Shown one piece after another: positions 19,252-30,005 of a stretch of DNA of 64,000 nt (within the stretch, counting starts at the first letter, position 1; every line of letters starts with the position of its first letter). Below the pieces are notes generated by a model that worked only from the letters and a program-made list of their open reading frames with translations, was not told where the DNA came from and searched no databases. The DNA is taken from positions 509,504,442 through 509,568,441 of the forward strand of contig NC_081410.1 of assembly GCF_030272615.1 (NCBI RefSeq), written 5' to 3'. The stretch comes from Cryptomeria japonica. Its lineage: Eukaryota > Streptophyta > Pinopsida > Cupressales > Cupressaceae. The position numbers were made by a program, and so were the translations under genes.

Positions 19252-20849
19252 TCAGGATGCTGTGACCTTGAGGTGTGATAAACAAATGCCTACCCCCAAG
19301 CCATGCCTAGTGTATGAACCATCAAAGTACATTTTCCATGGTTGTGCTGCCATGATCATGAATATCTCTTCATCTATAAAATTGGAAATGAGGGGATGAT
19401 CACCTATGAGTGGTGCATCGGCCAACTGATTTGCAATGACTTGTCCTTTGATAGCTTTACGGTCCACATACTTGATGTCAAATTGACTTAGAATCATCAC
19501 CCATTTGGCCAAGCGGCCTGTTAATGTTGCTTTACTAAGTACTTGAGGGGATCAATCTTTGTGATGAGTTGTACTTTATGTGTCAACAGATAGTGCCTCA
19601 GTTTAGTGGCTGCCAAGATTACTGCTAGGCAAGCTCGCTCAATAGGTGTATAATTGAGTTCATAGCCAACCAATGTGTGAGAGATGTAGTAAACAACCCA
19701 ATATTTCTCTTATGCATTGTGTTGAGCCAGTAGCACTCCCAATGCTATATTAGTTGCTGAAATATAGAGTAACAAAGGTCTGCTCAGATCTAGTGGGATT
19801 AGCAATGGTGTATTCATGAGATAGTCTTTAAGCATCTAGAATGCTTGCTGGCATCTGGTATCCCATTGAAAGCAGAATTTTTTGTGTAATAGGTGTGTAA
19901 AGGGGTGACACTTGTCTGCCAGTTGTACAATGAATCTTTGGATTGATTGAAGTTGCCCTTGTAGTGTCCTTAACTAGCTGATATTCTTTGGAGGTGGCAT
20001 GTCCATGATTGCTTTGAATTTTGCTGGATCGACCTCAATACCTTTGCTTGAGATGATGTATCCTAGAAGCTTTCCTGAGGTTACTCCAAAGACACATTTC
20101 TTTGGGTTGAGCTGAACATGATATTGTTCTAGTCTGTCAAAGATTTTCTCCAATATGTATAGATAGCCTTCTCTTATGAGTGATTTTGCTAGTAAGTCAT
20201 CCACATAATCTTCCATCATGGTATGCATTAGATCATGGAAGATGGTAGTCATTTCTCGCTGATAGGTCACTCCTGCATTCTTTAGACCAAAAGGCATGAC
20301 ATTCTAGTAGTATGTGCCCCATGGGCATGTAAAGGCTATCTTATGTTGATCCTTTGGTGCGATTTTTATCTAATTGTACCCTAAAAATCCATCCATGAGT
20401 GAAAGCATGGCATGTCCTGTTGTTAGGTCGACTATGATGTTGATATTTGGTAGGGGGAAGTCATCCTTAGGACATGCCTTACTTAGATCCCTAAAGTCAG
20501 TACAAATACAGATGCCCTCATTTGGTTTGCCGATAGGAACAATATTGGATATCCAATCTGCATAATCAATTGGTCTAATAAAACCAACAGCCAAGAGTTT
20601 CTTAAGTTCTTCTTTGACTAGTACTGCAATCTGAGGATGCATCTTGCGAAGCTTCTGCTTGATAGGTTTGGCTCCTTTTGCTACGATGAGGTGATGCATG
20701 AGTAAATCAGGATCAAGCCTAGGCATGTCTGCATATGACCATGCAAAGTTCATTTGACACTTTTGGAAGAACTCTATAAACTTAGGTTGTTCCTCTGGAG
20801 TTAAAAGAGATGCCAGATGTAGGTGGTGAGGTATTTCAGGAGTCCCCAC
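19252..20849 (-). pseudogene. Tat-T reverse transcriptase and RNase H remains
   Basis: 20849-20370 covers the RT fingers: 'NFAWSYADMPRLDPDLL', 'KQKLRKMHPQ', 'ICTDFRDLSKACPKDDFPLP' and 'SLMDGFLGYN'. The frame then meets a TAG where the family has Gln (GYNQIK). 20297-19974 continues with 'MPFGLKNAGVTYQR' and the YVDD catalytic box ('MEDYVDDLLAKS'). 19973-19513 is RNase H sequence with several stops. 19512-19252 holds the end of RNase H ('FDIKYVDRKAIKGQVIANQLADAP') and 'WKMYFDGSYTRHGLGVGI', which looks like the start of the second, archaeal-type RNase H characteristic of the Tat lineage. Confidence 0.85.
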
Positions 20850-22010
20850 ATTGTATTCTTTTGTTTCTTCGATGAGAATTGTTGATCATTCCTGTTGTGT
20901 ACTAGTAGGGAGAATGTCAAACCTTTCATCCTCCGGCACCTCAGAGAGGTTTTCACCATTGGATATGCTCTTTCTTTTTACTTTTGTTGGATCAAACAGT
21001 GCCATAGTGTGGTTTTCACTGGAAGATCCATGTTTTATTGTTATATGTTTGCAACTAAAAGGTTTGGCATCTGCCCCAAAGTATGTTGTGCTATTAAGTT
21101 CAATGGTGATTCCAGCTTTGTGATCCCCGCTTGGTATGTTATCCCGTAGTTCCAAAAAGTCAATGATGGCCTCATCATTTTGGAAAAGGTCAAGACATGG
21201 GGGATTAGGTTGGTTCTATTCAATGAGTTCAGGATGGACAATGGGCATTACCTCATCGATTAGGTTAAGTTCATGAGAAGTGTCAGTGAGGGTTAATACA
21301 TTGTGGTGAAGGTTGTTGATGGTACTCTCCCTGTCAAAATCAGGCATAGGATGTGATGTAGGGTCTATGGAAGAAGTTTCTAGGTCAAGAACCCAAGAGG
21401 TCTTTATCTATGCTTCTCCGTAAATAGGGATGTCTTTGCGGGGTGGAAGTAGTGATGTGTCTTCTTCATCTGAAGTATTAAGCTAGATGGAATCAAATTC
21501 CCATTCATATGAGTCGGCCTCTGAGTCGCTTTATAGTATCTGATTACTATACCATACTAGGATGTCCTTTGAGATAAACATTGTAGGTGTGATCAGTTTT
21601 GTAGATGAAATGATCGGTGCTATAGGAAGGATTATGGGGATTAATGAATCCAATACAGGGAGTATCGGTAGTGTTGACTCTGCTACTTCTGCTGGGAGTG
21701 CTGGTATCATAGATACTGCTATGGGTTTTGATACAGTTGCTACTGCTAATGGTGCTATTGGTGTTATTGTTGTTGCCGATGGGATCGCTGGTTTGATTGG
21801 TGGGATGATGGGTATTGTAGATAGTTGTTTTGGTATTTTTAGCCTTGATGGGGTAGTTGCCATGGTGTTTGATGTTTCTTTTATAATCAAAGGTGACCTC
21901 TTTGTAATAAGCTGATATAGTGGTTGGCTAGATTTTCCTTTGAATCTGAGCTTAGGAAGGATCTCCTTTTGAAAGCCTAGTCCTGTATTATCCTTGGGCT
22001 TTAATTTTGG
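20850..22010 (-). pseudogene. Tat-T linker between protease/G-patch and RT
   Basis: Low-complexity region in the same frame as its neighbours. The minus ORF 21890-21531 is Pro/Ile/Ala-rich ('PIIPPIKPAIPSAT', 'ILPVLDSLIPIILPIAP'). 21155-20886 is in another frame and resembles a short acidic linker. There is no catalytic motif. Plus-strand ORFs over this span are mirror images of the simple sequence. Confidence 0.55.
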
Positions 22011-22841
22011 CTACAGCAGTTCATGTCTTCCTTGTTTGCAAGGTCCCAAAGCACTCTGACCATCATAACCCATTCTTTGCATAATGAGAAGGCCTTTGCC
22101 ATACTGATCTATGGGAAGCTTAGTTTGCGGAGTATTGGTGGTGATGGGATCTTTATAGATCCATTCTACTAAGTCCTCATCTCTAGTTTCTTCTTCTTGA
22201 CTCTTTCCAAGGATCAAAGGTGTCAAAGTACATGTTGGCTTGATCAGTGGTTGTTGAAGTAATTGTTGAGGTTTACCATAGGTCCTAGGAGAAGTAAGCA
22301 TTTGTCCCACACAAAAGAGTGGGCTCAAATTGTATTCCCCAGGACCTTCCTCTGCTATTTTCATCTTAAGCTTTTCTTGCTTGGGTATAGTGGTGTTTGA
22401 ACTAGGAAGAGAGGCTGGACTTACATATGATGTGGAGGAGATGGCTTCTCTATTGATAGGAATGGTAATCTCTGGTTGATGACTTATATTATGACAATAT
22501 GCAAAGGGGTTTGCATCACCCAGGATTGCGATCTCTACACCATTATGCGGGAACTTGATGCACTGATGGTAGGTGGATGGAATGGCTTGCATGGCATGTA
22601 TCCAAGGTCTTCCTAACAATAGATTGTATGGCAGAGGAAGGTCCAGAACTTGAAAGATGATGTGTTTCACTACAAGGCCCACTCGGATTGGTAGCACCAT
22701 AGCTCCTTTGGATGAACGCTCGACATCATCATAGGCTTTGATTGTGATCTTCTTGCAGGGATCCAATGATTCTATTGCATATCCCAAAGTTGTGACTAAT
22801 TGTAGAGTACAGATATTCAGGCTTGCTCCATTATCGATCAA
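22011..22841 (-). pseudogene. Tat-T retropepsin and G-patch
   Basis: An open stretch of 276 codons on the minus strand, truncated by an upstream stop. The protease active site is near the start ('MIDNGASLNIC'), then 'LPLPYNLLLGRPWIHAMQAIP', as in N1. At the C-terminal end is a G-patch-like segment ('YGKGLLIMQRMGYDGQSALGPCKQG'). It is the best-preserved part of Tat-T and the direct homologue of residues about 600-910 of the N1 protein. In an intact element it would mature the Gag-Pol polyprotein; the G-patch may bind RNA. Confidence 0.85.
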
Positions 22842-22859
22842 GACTCACTTGATCCTATG

Positions 22860-24811
22860 CTAGTTGATAAACCCTTCAATATGGAGTGAGGCATTATGTG
22901 GTTGCTGGAAGGAGGAGCTATCACTTTCCGAGAAAGTGAGACAACATGATGATCTTAGATTTTTTACTATGGCTTGGAACTGATCTGTATTTAGGTTTGC
23001 AGGGACTAATGCCTCTTGGAGAGCTTGATCCAAGATTGTTTTATGGGATGGAGATAGGCGCAATAGTTCTAAGATAGATATCAGTGCAGGCATTTTGTCT
23101 AGCTGTTCCACAAGATTATACTACTTTGGGATAGATGGAGTGCCTTGTGGAGCTGCTTTTATGGTAATCTTGTTGCGATGTGTAACGACATTGCAAGTGG
23201 AGTTGGGATTTTTGATGGTTATAGTTGCAATTTGTTCACTGGCATCGTATAGATGATTCATAGTATAATTATATGCGACTTGCGTATAATTGGTGGTATC
23301 TGTGTTTCTCCCTGAAGCAGAAGGACCCCTTTGATCTTGTGATGGAAGTGGAATTTTAAACACGAGATGATCATTGTTTGTTGTCTTAGGGTCATGTCCT
23401 TTGATTTCGATTTCACCTCGATCAATAAGATCCTAAATAAGATCTTTCAATCTGTGACAATTGCTTGTCTTATGTCCTTTCCCTTGATGGAAATCGCAAT
23501 GCTCAGTAGGTTTGACTTGAGGTTCATAATTTGATGTTTTAGGTAAGGTTACCAAATTTTGAGAAACCAGTTGACATGATACTATTTCGATGGGTTCCCC
23601 TTAGGGAGTGTATGTTCACTTTGGTTTTTGTTGATGAAGTCTGGGTTCATCTTGAGATGTGATGCAACCTTGAATTGGAGGACCAACTGTGTTAGTCTGA
23701 GGTGGGGGATTCTGTCCTGCAAATCGAACTACAGGTTGTGCACTTTTGATAGTTCTTGCATCCACAACCTCGTCATTGATGATATTTTTGTTTTTGTTCC
23801 AGAAGCTTGGTTTGTCACTATTGAAGCGTGGGCGAGGGCTGTCCTTTGGCTCATTATATATCTTGATAAGACCTTTTTTGATGAGAGCCCACTTACATTT
23901 TAAGCCTTTGGTGATCATTTCATTGAAAGAGTCTGTGTCTTACATCTAGAAGAAATTCTATTTCGTCATTTAAGTTGGAAATAAATATTTCCACTAGTTC
24001 TTGTTCAAGTAACTGAAGAGAACGCCTGCTAGACATTTGATGCAATCGTTGCAGAAAGACTGAAAATAGCTCACCCGATTTTTGTTTAGTGTTACATAGA
24101 TCAGCCATGGTGATATCACATTCAATGTTGTGTGAGTAATGTGCCAGGAACTTTTGGACTAGCTCTTTGAATGTCCTAATGCCACCTGGTAATCGGGAAA
24201 ACCATGATGTGGTTGTTCCTCCCAAGCTTTGGGAAAAAGTCGCATTAGGTATGTATCCTCGTATGCCACTTCGAGGCAAGCTTAATGGAATTCTCTAACA
24301 TGATCGGGAGGATCTCCTTTTCCTCTATACTTTTTGAACTTGGGTGTTTCGAACCCTCGTGGAAAAGGTGGCATATGAATATTCATATCAAAGGGATAGG
24401 GAAAAATATCATTGAGTGAAAATTGATTTGTTTTTACACCACTATGAAGTTGTTGGGCGAGATTTTTGACTTGTTTCCGCAACAAATCTATTTCACTTGG
24501 AGGAGGAGGAGGAGGAGGATTACTTTGATGAAATTTGTATCTAATGTATTCTCAACTTCTTTCATCTTCATTATGACTTTGGCATTCTGATGCTTGTTTC
24601 AGTTGTGCAATATCAAAGTCAGAGGGGAGCTTGGCTCCTTCTTGAGCAAGTTTTAAAGAGTGACCATCAGCATTACTCTTGAGTATCTCATCAAAAAGCC
24701 TATTGAAGAGAGGGTTGTATTTCCTCCAAGGGCTTCTTGGAACTCATTGATATTTTCTTCCTCTTCCTCTTCAATTTCTTGTTGTCTAGATTGGGACTTG
24801 GTATGAGCCAT
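22860..24811 (-). pseudogene. Tat-T gag remains
   Basis: A likely start ATG lies at 24811 (minus), followed by an acidic stretch ('EIEEEEEE'). 24485-24282 gives 'PPFPRGFETPKFKKYRGKGDPPDHVREFH', the usual Tat gag entry. 24279-23920 gives the capsid-like 'SWFSRLPGGIRTFKELVQKFLAHY'. 23918-23616 and 23363-22860 continue in other frames ('RFAGQNPPP' and similar). Multiple frameshifts and stops are present. A basic CCHC knuckle is not clearly visible. Confidence 0.75.
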
Positions 24812-25243
24812 TTTGTTTATGTTTTTGTTGAAGTTGGGTGAAAATGATGATGAGTTGTTGATGAAATGAGAGATTTTATGGTTGAGGTGGTGTGTTGCAT
24901 ATGGATCTCTAGCACTTAAAGATAGATGTGACCAAATTTTTCTTCTTGAATTTCTTGTTGGTTTTTGATAAGGTTTGATGTGATAAGGTTCAGAGGAATC
25001 TGAGATGTGTTACAGACTCAACTACCTAGCATGAGAGGATTCACTCATAGACTAGTTTTAACCTATGTAGAAATGTCTCTTAGGAAAAGTTTATCCTAGA
25101 TGTAGAGACATTCTAAAAAGTGATGTTTTTCATTTGATTCAAGAAATATCGAAATAGAACTTAGGACAAAAATCTCTGGGTGTATTGAGAGTTGGAGTGG
25201 AGTTGATGAGATATGGATATGATAATGGATGAAATGTTTAACT

Positions 25244-25627
25244 TCAATAAAAGCTTTGTGTCACATATGAGACAAATTCTTCCTCTTCTGTTTCGGGAGT
25301 TGGTGGTTCTTCCCAAGCTACGTTATATGTGATGCAAATGTCTGGAAAGAAGTTAGGATTGATCTTGCCTCCTTTGTTTTTGTGATAATTCAAAGCTCGA
25401 TATTGTGTAAAAGCTCTACGGTTTAATGACTCTAGATCAAATTTGTTTGATTTCCCTTGAAGATAAAGATGCATGTGACGTAAGAAGGCTCTATGAGAGA
25501 TGAATATTTGTCTATTAAGATAGAAGAATTTCCTCCTTTTGATAAGAGTCTTTGAGCTCATTGGTCTTTTCTTCAAGTTGATGTTTTGATGAAGATTCTT
25601 CTTTCTCAAGATGTGAAGAATGGCCAT
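25244..25627 (-). CDS. hypothetical 127-aa protein upstream of Tat-T gag
   Basis: Minus-strand ORF starting MAILHILRKK and ending with an acidic tail ('PPTPETEEEEFVSYVTQSFY'). It is Lys/Arg/Asn-rich in the middle and I recognise no domain. It lies between the primer site and gag, where Ogre-type Tat elements carry an extra ORF1, so it might be a remnant of such an ORF. It could equally be a chance ORF in AT-rich DNA. Confidence 0.3.
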   Translation of the reverse strand: MAILHILRKKNLHQNINLKKRPMSSKTLIKRRKFFYLNRQIFISHRAFLRHMHLYLQGKSNKFDLESLNRRAFTQYRALNYHKNKGGKINPNFFPDICITYNVAWEEPPTPETEEEEFVSYVTQSFY

Positions 25628-26994
25628 ATAGTTTGATACTCTTGCTCTTTGTTTTTGATCTTTTGTTAGTGTTTGGAACTATTTATGTTGGATGAATACT
25701 TGTTCTTTGGAATTTGATTTTTGATTTTTTCCTTGACAAGAAAACAAAGCAAGCACACAAACACAAGAATGTTGCCTCAAAAGGCACAAATAAGTATGGG
25801 TCTAGATCAACCCAATCCTTGGATTTTTTATGACCCTTTTCCTTTAAATGTATTTTAGGTGTTTTCCAAAGCCTGAAGTCGGCTCAATTTGCACTTGGTC
25901 TTGATTCAAAAATGAAAATACTTCAAACACTCTTTATCCCTAAGGTCAAATGGCCAGTTGCGATAAATTCAGCCCACATCTTGATATTTCTTCAACTTTG
26001 GTACTACATACCTTATGAATCCCGCCATGGTAGGTAAGGATGTGATATACTAAGTCTTGCACGAGCATAAAAAATAGATGATCCCTATGATGGGGGAATC
26101 ATCACTTTCATCAAGCTATAAGTGACTTTTCAAAAAGCTATGTTTCTACTCAAGGAAATATGTATGGTGAGTATCTTGGGAGCAAAACCATCTATGCTCT
26201 TGCACTGAATTGTATCACAAATATCCTCAATCAATAGAATGGGTGTGCTACTACTCAAAGTTGTTTAGTAATGTTCGATGTTTTTGGACATAAGTTCATT
26301 CTGCAGTGACTAACTTAAGAGCCTTATAACTTGTGGTGGGGCCCATTTGTCCTTTCAACAAGTTACACTGTAGGAACAACTATACCCAAGGCTACAACTT
26401 TCGCTCACACCTGATTTCTATAGAGGCTCAAAGGATTTACCACGTGAGGTCGTTCCTAAGAGTGATGTGTCTCTTGGTAGGCCTCTCTTAAAAATATAAA
26501 ATATGAGTGTTACTAACACTTTTCTCTTGCACCTAGGACCTCGAAAGCCAAGGGAGAGGATAGTGTGTGTTAGAAGTAGGACCACTCGACAAACTTTGCA
26601 CAAGTGTGCCAATCACGAAAAGCACTTGTTCTTTTTAACTAATTTTCATTGCAATGTGATCTAACTATTTGGAGATGTTGCTCCAACAACCATGATGTTC
26701 TTTTTAACTTCAAAATCAATGTGTTTGAGTAAACTAGAATTTGAAATCCTGGTCAACTGAAATTAAAACATGTATGCATGAAGTAAAACATTTTGCAAAA
26801 TAAGACAAGTTGATTGTTCTTTTTACTTGCATCAAAATTTTGAAGTGTTGATTGTTAGTTTTGCTTAAGTTTGATACAATAAAATGAAATTTGTCTTGTC
26901 TTGTTTTAAGCACCAAAAAGAGAGTGTATCCTAACTTGCAATGAAAGAAAATTTGTGTTGCCTAAGAAAACTTATTTTCTCGATTACATGGCCT

Positions 26995-27290
26995 TTTTTA
27001 CAACATTCTGTTACAATAGCGCTACTCTGTGTGCAAAACAAAAGCACTATTTAACACAAATGTGCTAAAAAGAAGACAAAAGTGCTAAAAGCAAAATTTT
27101 AATAGCAAAAAAAAAAGTGCTAAAACATGTTCAAATGTGCTACTTAAGCATTAAAAGCACCAAAATATGGGCAATAGCGCTAAATTTGAGACAATAGCGC
27201 TATTGTGAATACAATAGCGCTAGAATATCAAATTGCAATAGCGCTAAAACGCGATCAAAAGCACCAGAGTGCGACCTATGTGTCAAGCTA
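26995..27290 (-). repeat. degenerate AGCGC-containing array, inverted partner of 12235-12545
   Basis: Many 'caatagcgct', 'aaaagtgct' and 'aaaagcac' units of irregular spacing on the plus strand. The minus strand resembles the plus strand of 12235-12545. It lies between the Tat-T primer site and gag. Confidence 0.65.
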
Positions 27291-27342
27291 AACATTCAAA
27301 CAAGTTAGTTTTTTTTTTTTTTAAATTGTTTTTGGGTGTTTG

Positions 27343-27362
27343 GATTCATGTCGGGTTCACCA
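27343..27362 (-). promoter_or_regulatory. Tat-T primer binding site (tRNA-Trp)
   Basis: Minus strand TGGTGAACCCGACATGAATC, differing by one base from the N1 site and from my recollection of the plant tRNA-Trp complement (CATG for CACG, a CpG transition). It follows the LTR end after two bases. Confidence 0.8.
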
Positions 27363-27364
27363 AA

Positions 27365-28793
27365 TGATTCTCTATGAAATGGGGGAAGATTAGACTAGAA
27401 CCTGTGGTGGAATAACACACAAACAACCAAGAAACTATTAATGTTAATCAACCAAAAACTAATCTAAGCAGGCATATAAAAAGAGACACCAAAAACATGA
27501 AAGAATATTTAACTAGGAAATTAAATATAATGAGACATCTCCAAATGTCTCCTAACATGCTCTTAGCTCCTTCTCCTTTGTTCCTCTCCTCTCCAAGTTC
27601 CAAACTAGTGTAGCTCTCAACAACTTTTTGCACTATGGATGCTTATGGAGGTTCAAGATTGAAATGTTTACTCTAAAATGCTATGCAAATGTGAATAAAA
27701 GCTAATATTAGATGCTATGATGCTAAAATGATTTATTTTAGGCCAAAATAACAAGATATTAGTGATTTATGCTAAATGCTCTCTAAAATTCTCTATAACT
27801 TAGATGCATACAAGTTTTCAAGATATGGATTATGAAGAAATGGGCTATATTTATAGGAAAAATAGAGCAATGGATGGTTGAGATTGAGTAATCTCAACAA
27901 GGGTCGGGATTGAATGATATTCAATCCATGTGAAGGCTTTCAACCCAATCCTAGGATGACAAGTGTCAATGTGGGATAGGTTGAGAGGAGAGAGAATATG
28001 CATTAAATGCTTGACATGACTTGAGAGTTAACTTGGGAGTTAAGGTCAAGGTTAGGTTGAATGAATAAATTCTTTATTCAAAGAATAAAGCTTTTATCCA
28101 ATAGATAAACTCTTGTGCAAAGGCAAAAGGGATAACCATGGTCAAAGCAATAAATGCTTGAGGAGACACATGAGTGCAAGTTGAATTAACCATAAATGGT
28201 TATCTAAGAGCCATTAATGGTCATGTAAGAGCCATTAGTGGTTTTGGAAGACTTTAGAGGTTAGATTGTTGAACACATAAAACATTAAATGCTTTTCAAA
28301 GACTTTGAAGTCTTTGAGAAGTGACTCCAAGTTGCTTAGGAATGTGATAATAATTAGGGGATGGATTAGGCTAATTAGCAAGGGTTTAGAAGAATCTAGA
28401 AGGGGTTTTAGGAATGCAAGTGGATTTGGTGGGTGAGGGAAAATAGGATTTTTATTAAAATAAAATTCATTTATTTCAATAAATGGATGCAAGTTGCATT
28501 TGTAGGAAAATGCAAGTGGAGAGATAAATGATTTAAATAAATATTTTATTTAATTTATTTAAAAGAGGAAAAGGGGATTAAATGAAATAAATATGACTTA
28601 TTCATTTAATTGATTTGTGAATTTGGTTGAATGAATTAATTAAAATAAATTGAATAATTTATTTAATTAATAGGAGAATGTTTGAAGATGAATTAATTAA
28701 ATATTAATTTAATTAACTGATGGCTAGTGGGTTTTTAATCAAATAAATAGCAAATATTCATTTAATTAAAATGGAAAGATTTATGTGACTACA
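27365..28793 (-). repeat. Tat-T 5' LTR (1429 bp)
   Basis: On the minus strand it begins TGTAGTCACATAAAT and ends 'catagagaatca'. A TATA box (CTATAAATATAG) is at about 27845-27856. The bases after it, CTTAG (28794-28798), are the probable target site in Copia-F. No second copy exists in the window. The AT-rich part at 28500-28790 has many ATTTAATT-type direct and inverted repeats. Confidence 0.75.
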
Positions 28794-29800
28794 CTTAGTT
28801 TTGCAGATTACTCAGACTGACAAAGGTATTTTTATCTATCAAACTAAATATGCTAAGGAATTGTTGAAGAAATTTCGTATGGGAGATTCTAAACCGGTAC
28901 GTACTCCTATAGTTACAAGTGAGAAATTGACAAGAAAAGATGTTTTTGCACTAGTAAATCCTACAAGATACAAATATATGATTGGAGGTCTACTTTATTT
29001 GACTCAAACTAGGCCTGAAATAATGAATGTTGTTTTTATTGTTTTAAGATTTCAAAGTGATCTTAGAGAAAATCTTGAGATTGCGGTGAAAAGAATTTTT
29101 AAATACTTGCAAGATACATCATAATATGGTTTGTGGTACCCTAAGGAAGATAACTTTACTTTATGTGCATATACAGATGTTGATTGGGCTGGAGATGTTG
29201 ATGACCAAAAAAGTACTTCCGGTGGAGCTTTCTTTCTTGGAAAGAAGTTGGTTTCATGGATCAGCAAGGAATAGTCATGTACTTCTTTATCTACTACTAA
29301 AGCTAAGTATGTTGTTGTGGCTACTAATTGTACATAAGTTTTATGGATGAAGCAAACATTGAAGGATATAAAGGTGGATTGTGATGCATCAGTAGTTGTT
29401 CACTATGCTAACTTTGTTGCTATTGATATATCAAAGAATCCGGTATTTCACTCTAAGACAAAGCACATATCTATCAAATATAACTTTTTGAAAGAAAAGG
29501 TGGAAGCAAATGAAGTTAGATTGGTTTATGTGAACACTAACAAGCAGATTGAAGATATTTTCACTAAAACTTTGCCCAAGGAATCATTTGAGTACCTGAG
29601 AGATAGATTGGGAGTTTTTGCTCCTTCGGTAGAGACTTGTTTGATGCAGATTGACATCACTCTAGTATGGATTATCAGAGATACTATTCATTCTTACACT
29701 GATGTGGGGATGCTACTGCTCAAGGGGAGTATTTATCTTTCTGATTTAGTGGTTTATGTTTTTGCTTTGATATTTTTGTCAGATTTTTGGCATTGATGTA
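28794..29800 (+). pseudogene. Copia-F: RT thumb and RNase H, truncated by Tat-T
   Basis: Starts abruptly in RT at 'LQITQTDKGIFI', corresponding to the FFLGLQISQTDKG segment of Copia-A. It continues through 'NPTRYKYMIGGLLYLTQTRPEIMN' (28801-29124), then RNase H 'WAGDVDD', 'SKTKHISIKYNFLKEKVE' and 'IEDIFTKTLPKESFEYLRDRLGV' (29347-29640). Stops occur near 29124, 29273 and 29335; at least two sit where Copia-A has Gln codons. The 5' portion of the element is not in the window. Confidence 0.85.
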
Positions 29801-30005
29801 AAAGGGGGAGTGATATAGACGTGAAAAAGATAATTTAAGGAGTTGTATACATCAGGGGGAGTTTTATCTTTGTTTCTAAACCTCATTGCTACATTTGTAT
29901 GTGGGATATTATTGGTTGTCTTCCATTGGGGGAGAGTTGTTTGGCATTTCTTAGTACTTAGATGTTTTCACATCTAGTGCTGCCATCAATGCCAAAGGGG
30001 GAGAT
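29801..30005 (+). promoter_or_regulatory. Copia-F 3' untranslated region with four polypurine tracts
   Basis: Purine tracts containing GGGGGAG lie at about 29801, 29854, 29937 and 29995; the last directly precedes the LTR. Repeated tracts upstream of the 3' LTR are a reported feature of Sirevirus-type Copia elements. Copia-A and Copia-B show the same arrangement. Confidence 0.65.

Larger units (their letters stand above)
24812..27342 (-). other. Tat-T 5' untranslated region with a possible small ORF
   Basis: About 2.5 kb between primer site and gag. It contains a 127-codon minus ORF (25627-25244, annotated separately) and the AGCGC array (26995-27290). The remainder (25630-26990) shows no recognisable gene. 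Confidence 0.6.
12229..28793 (-). mobile_element. Tat-T: degenerate Tat-lineage Ty3/gypsy element with antisense PMD frame
   Basis: Read on the minus strand: LTR (28793-27365), tRNA-Trp primer site, long 5' untranslated region, gag, protease, G-patch, RT, RNase H, second RNase H-like segment, integrase (ending near 17590), a 3' spacer with tandem repeats, then an antisense PMD frame. This order, the LLLGRPWIH protease and the extra RNase H-like motif fit the Tat/Ogre lineage. The left end is uncertain: I find no second copy of the 1.43-kb LTR, and the left edge is set only by the break with the R1 leader at 12228/12229. All frames are broken. Confidence 0.75.
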
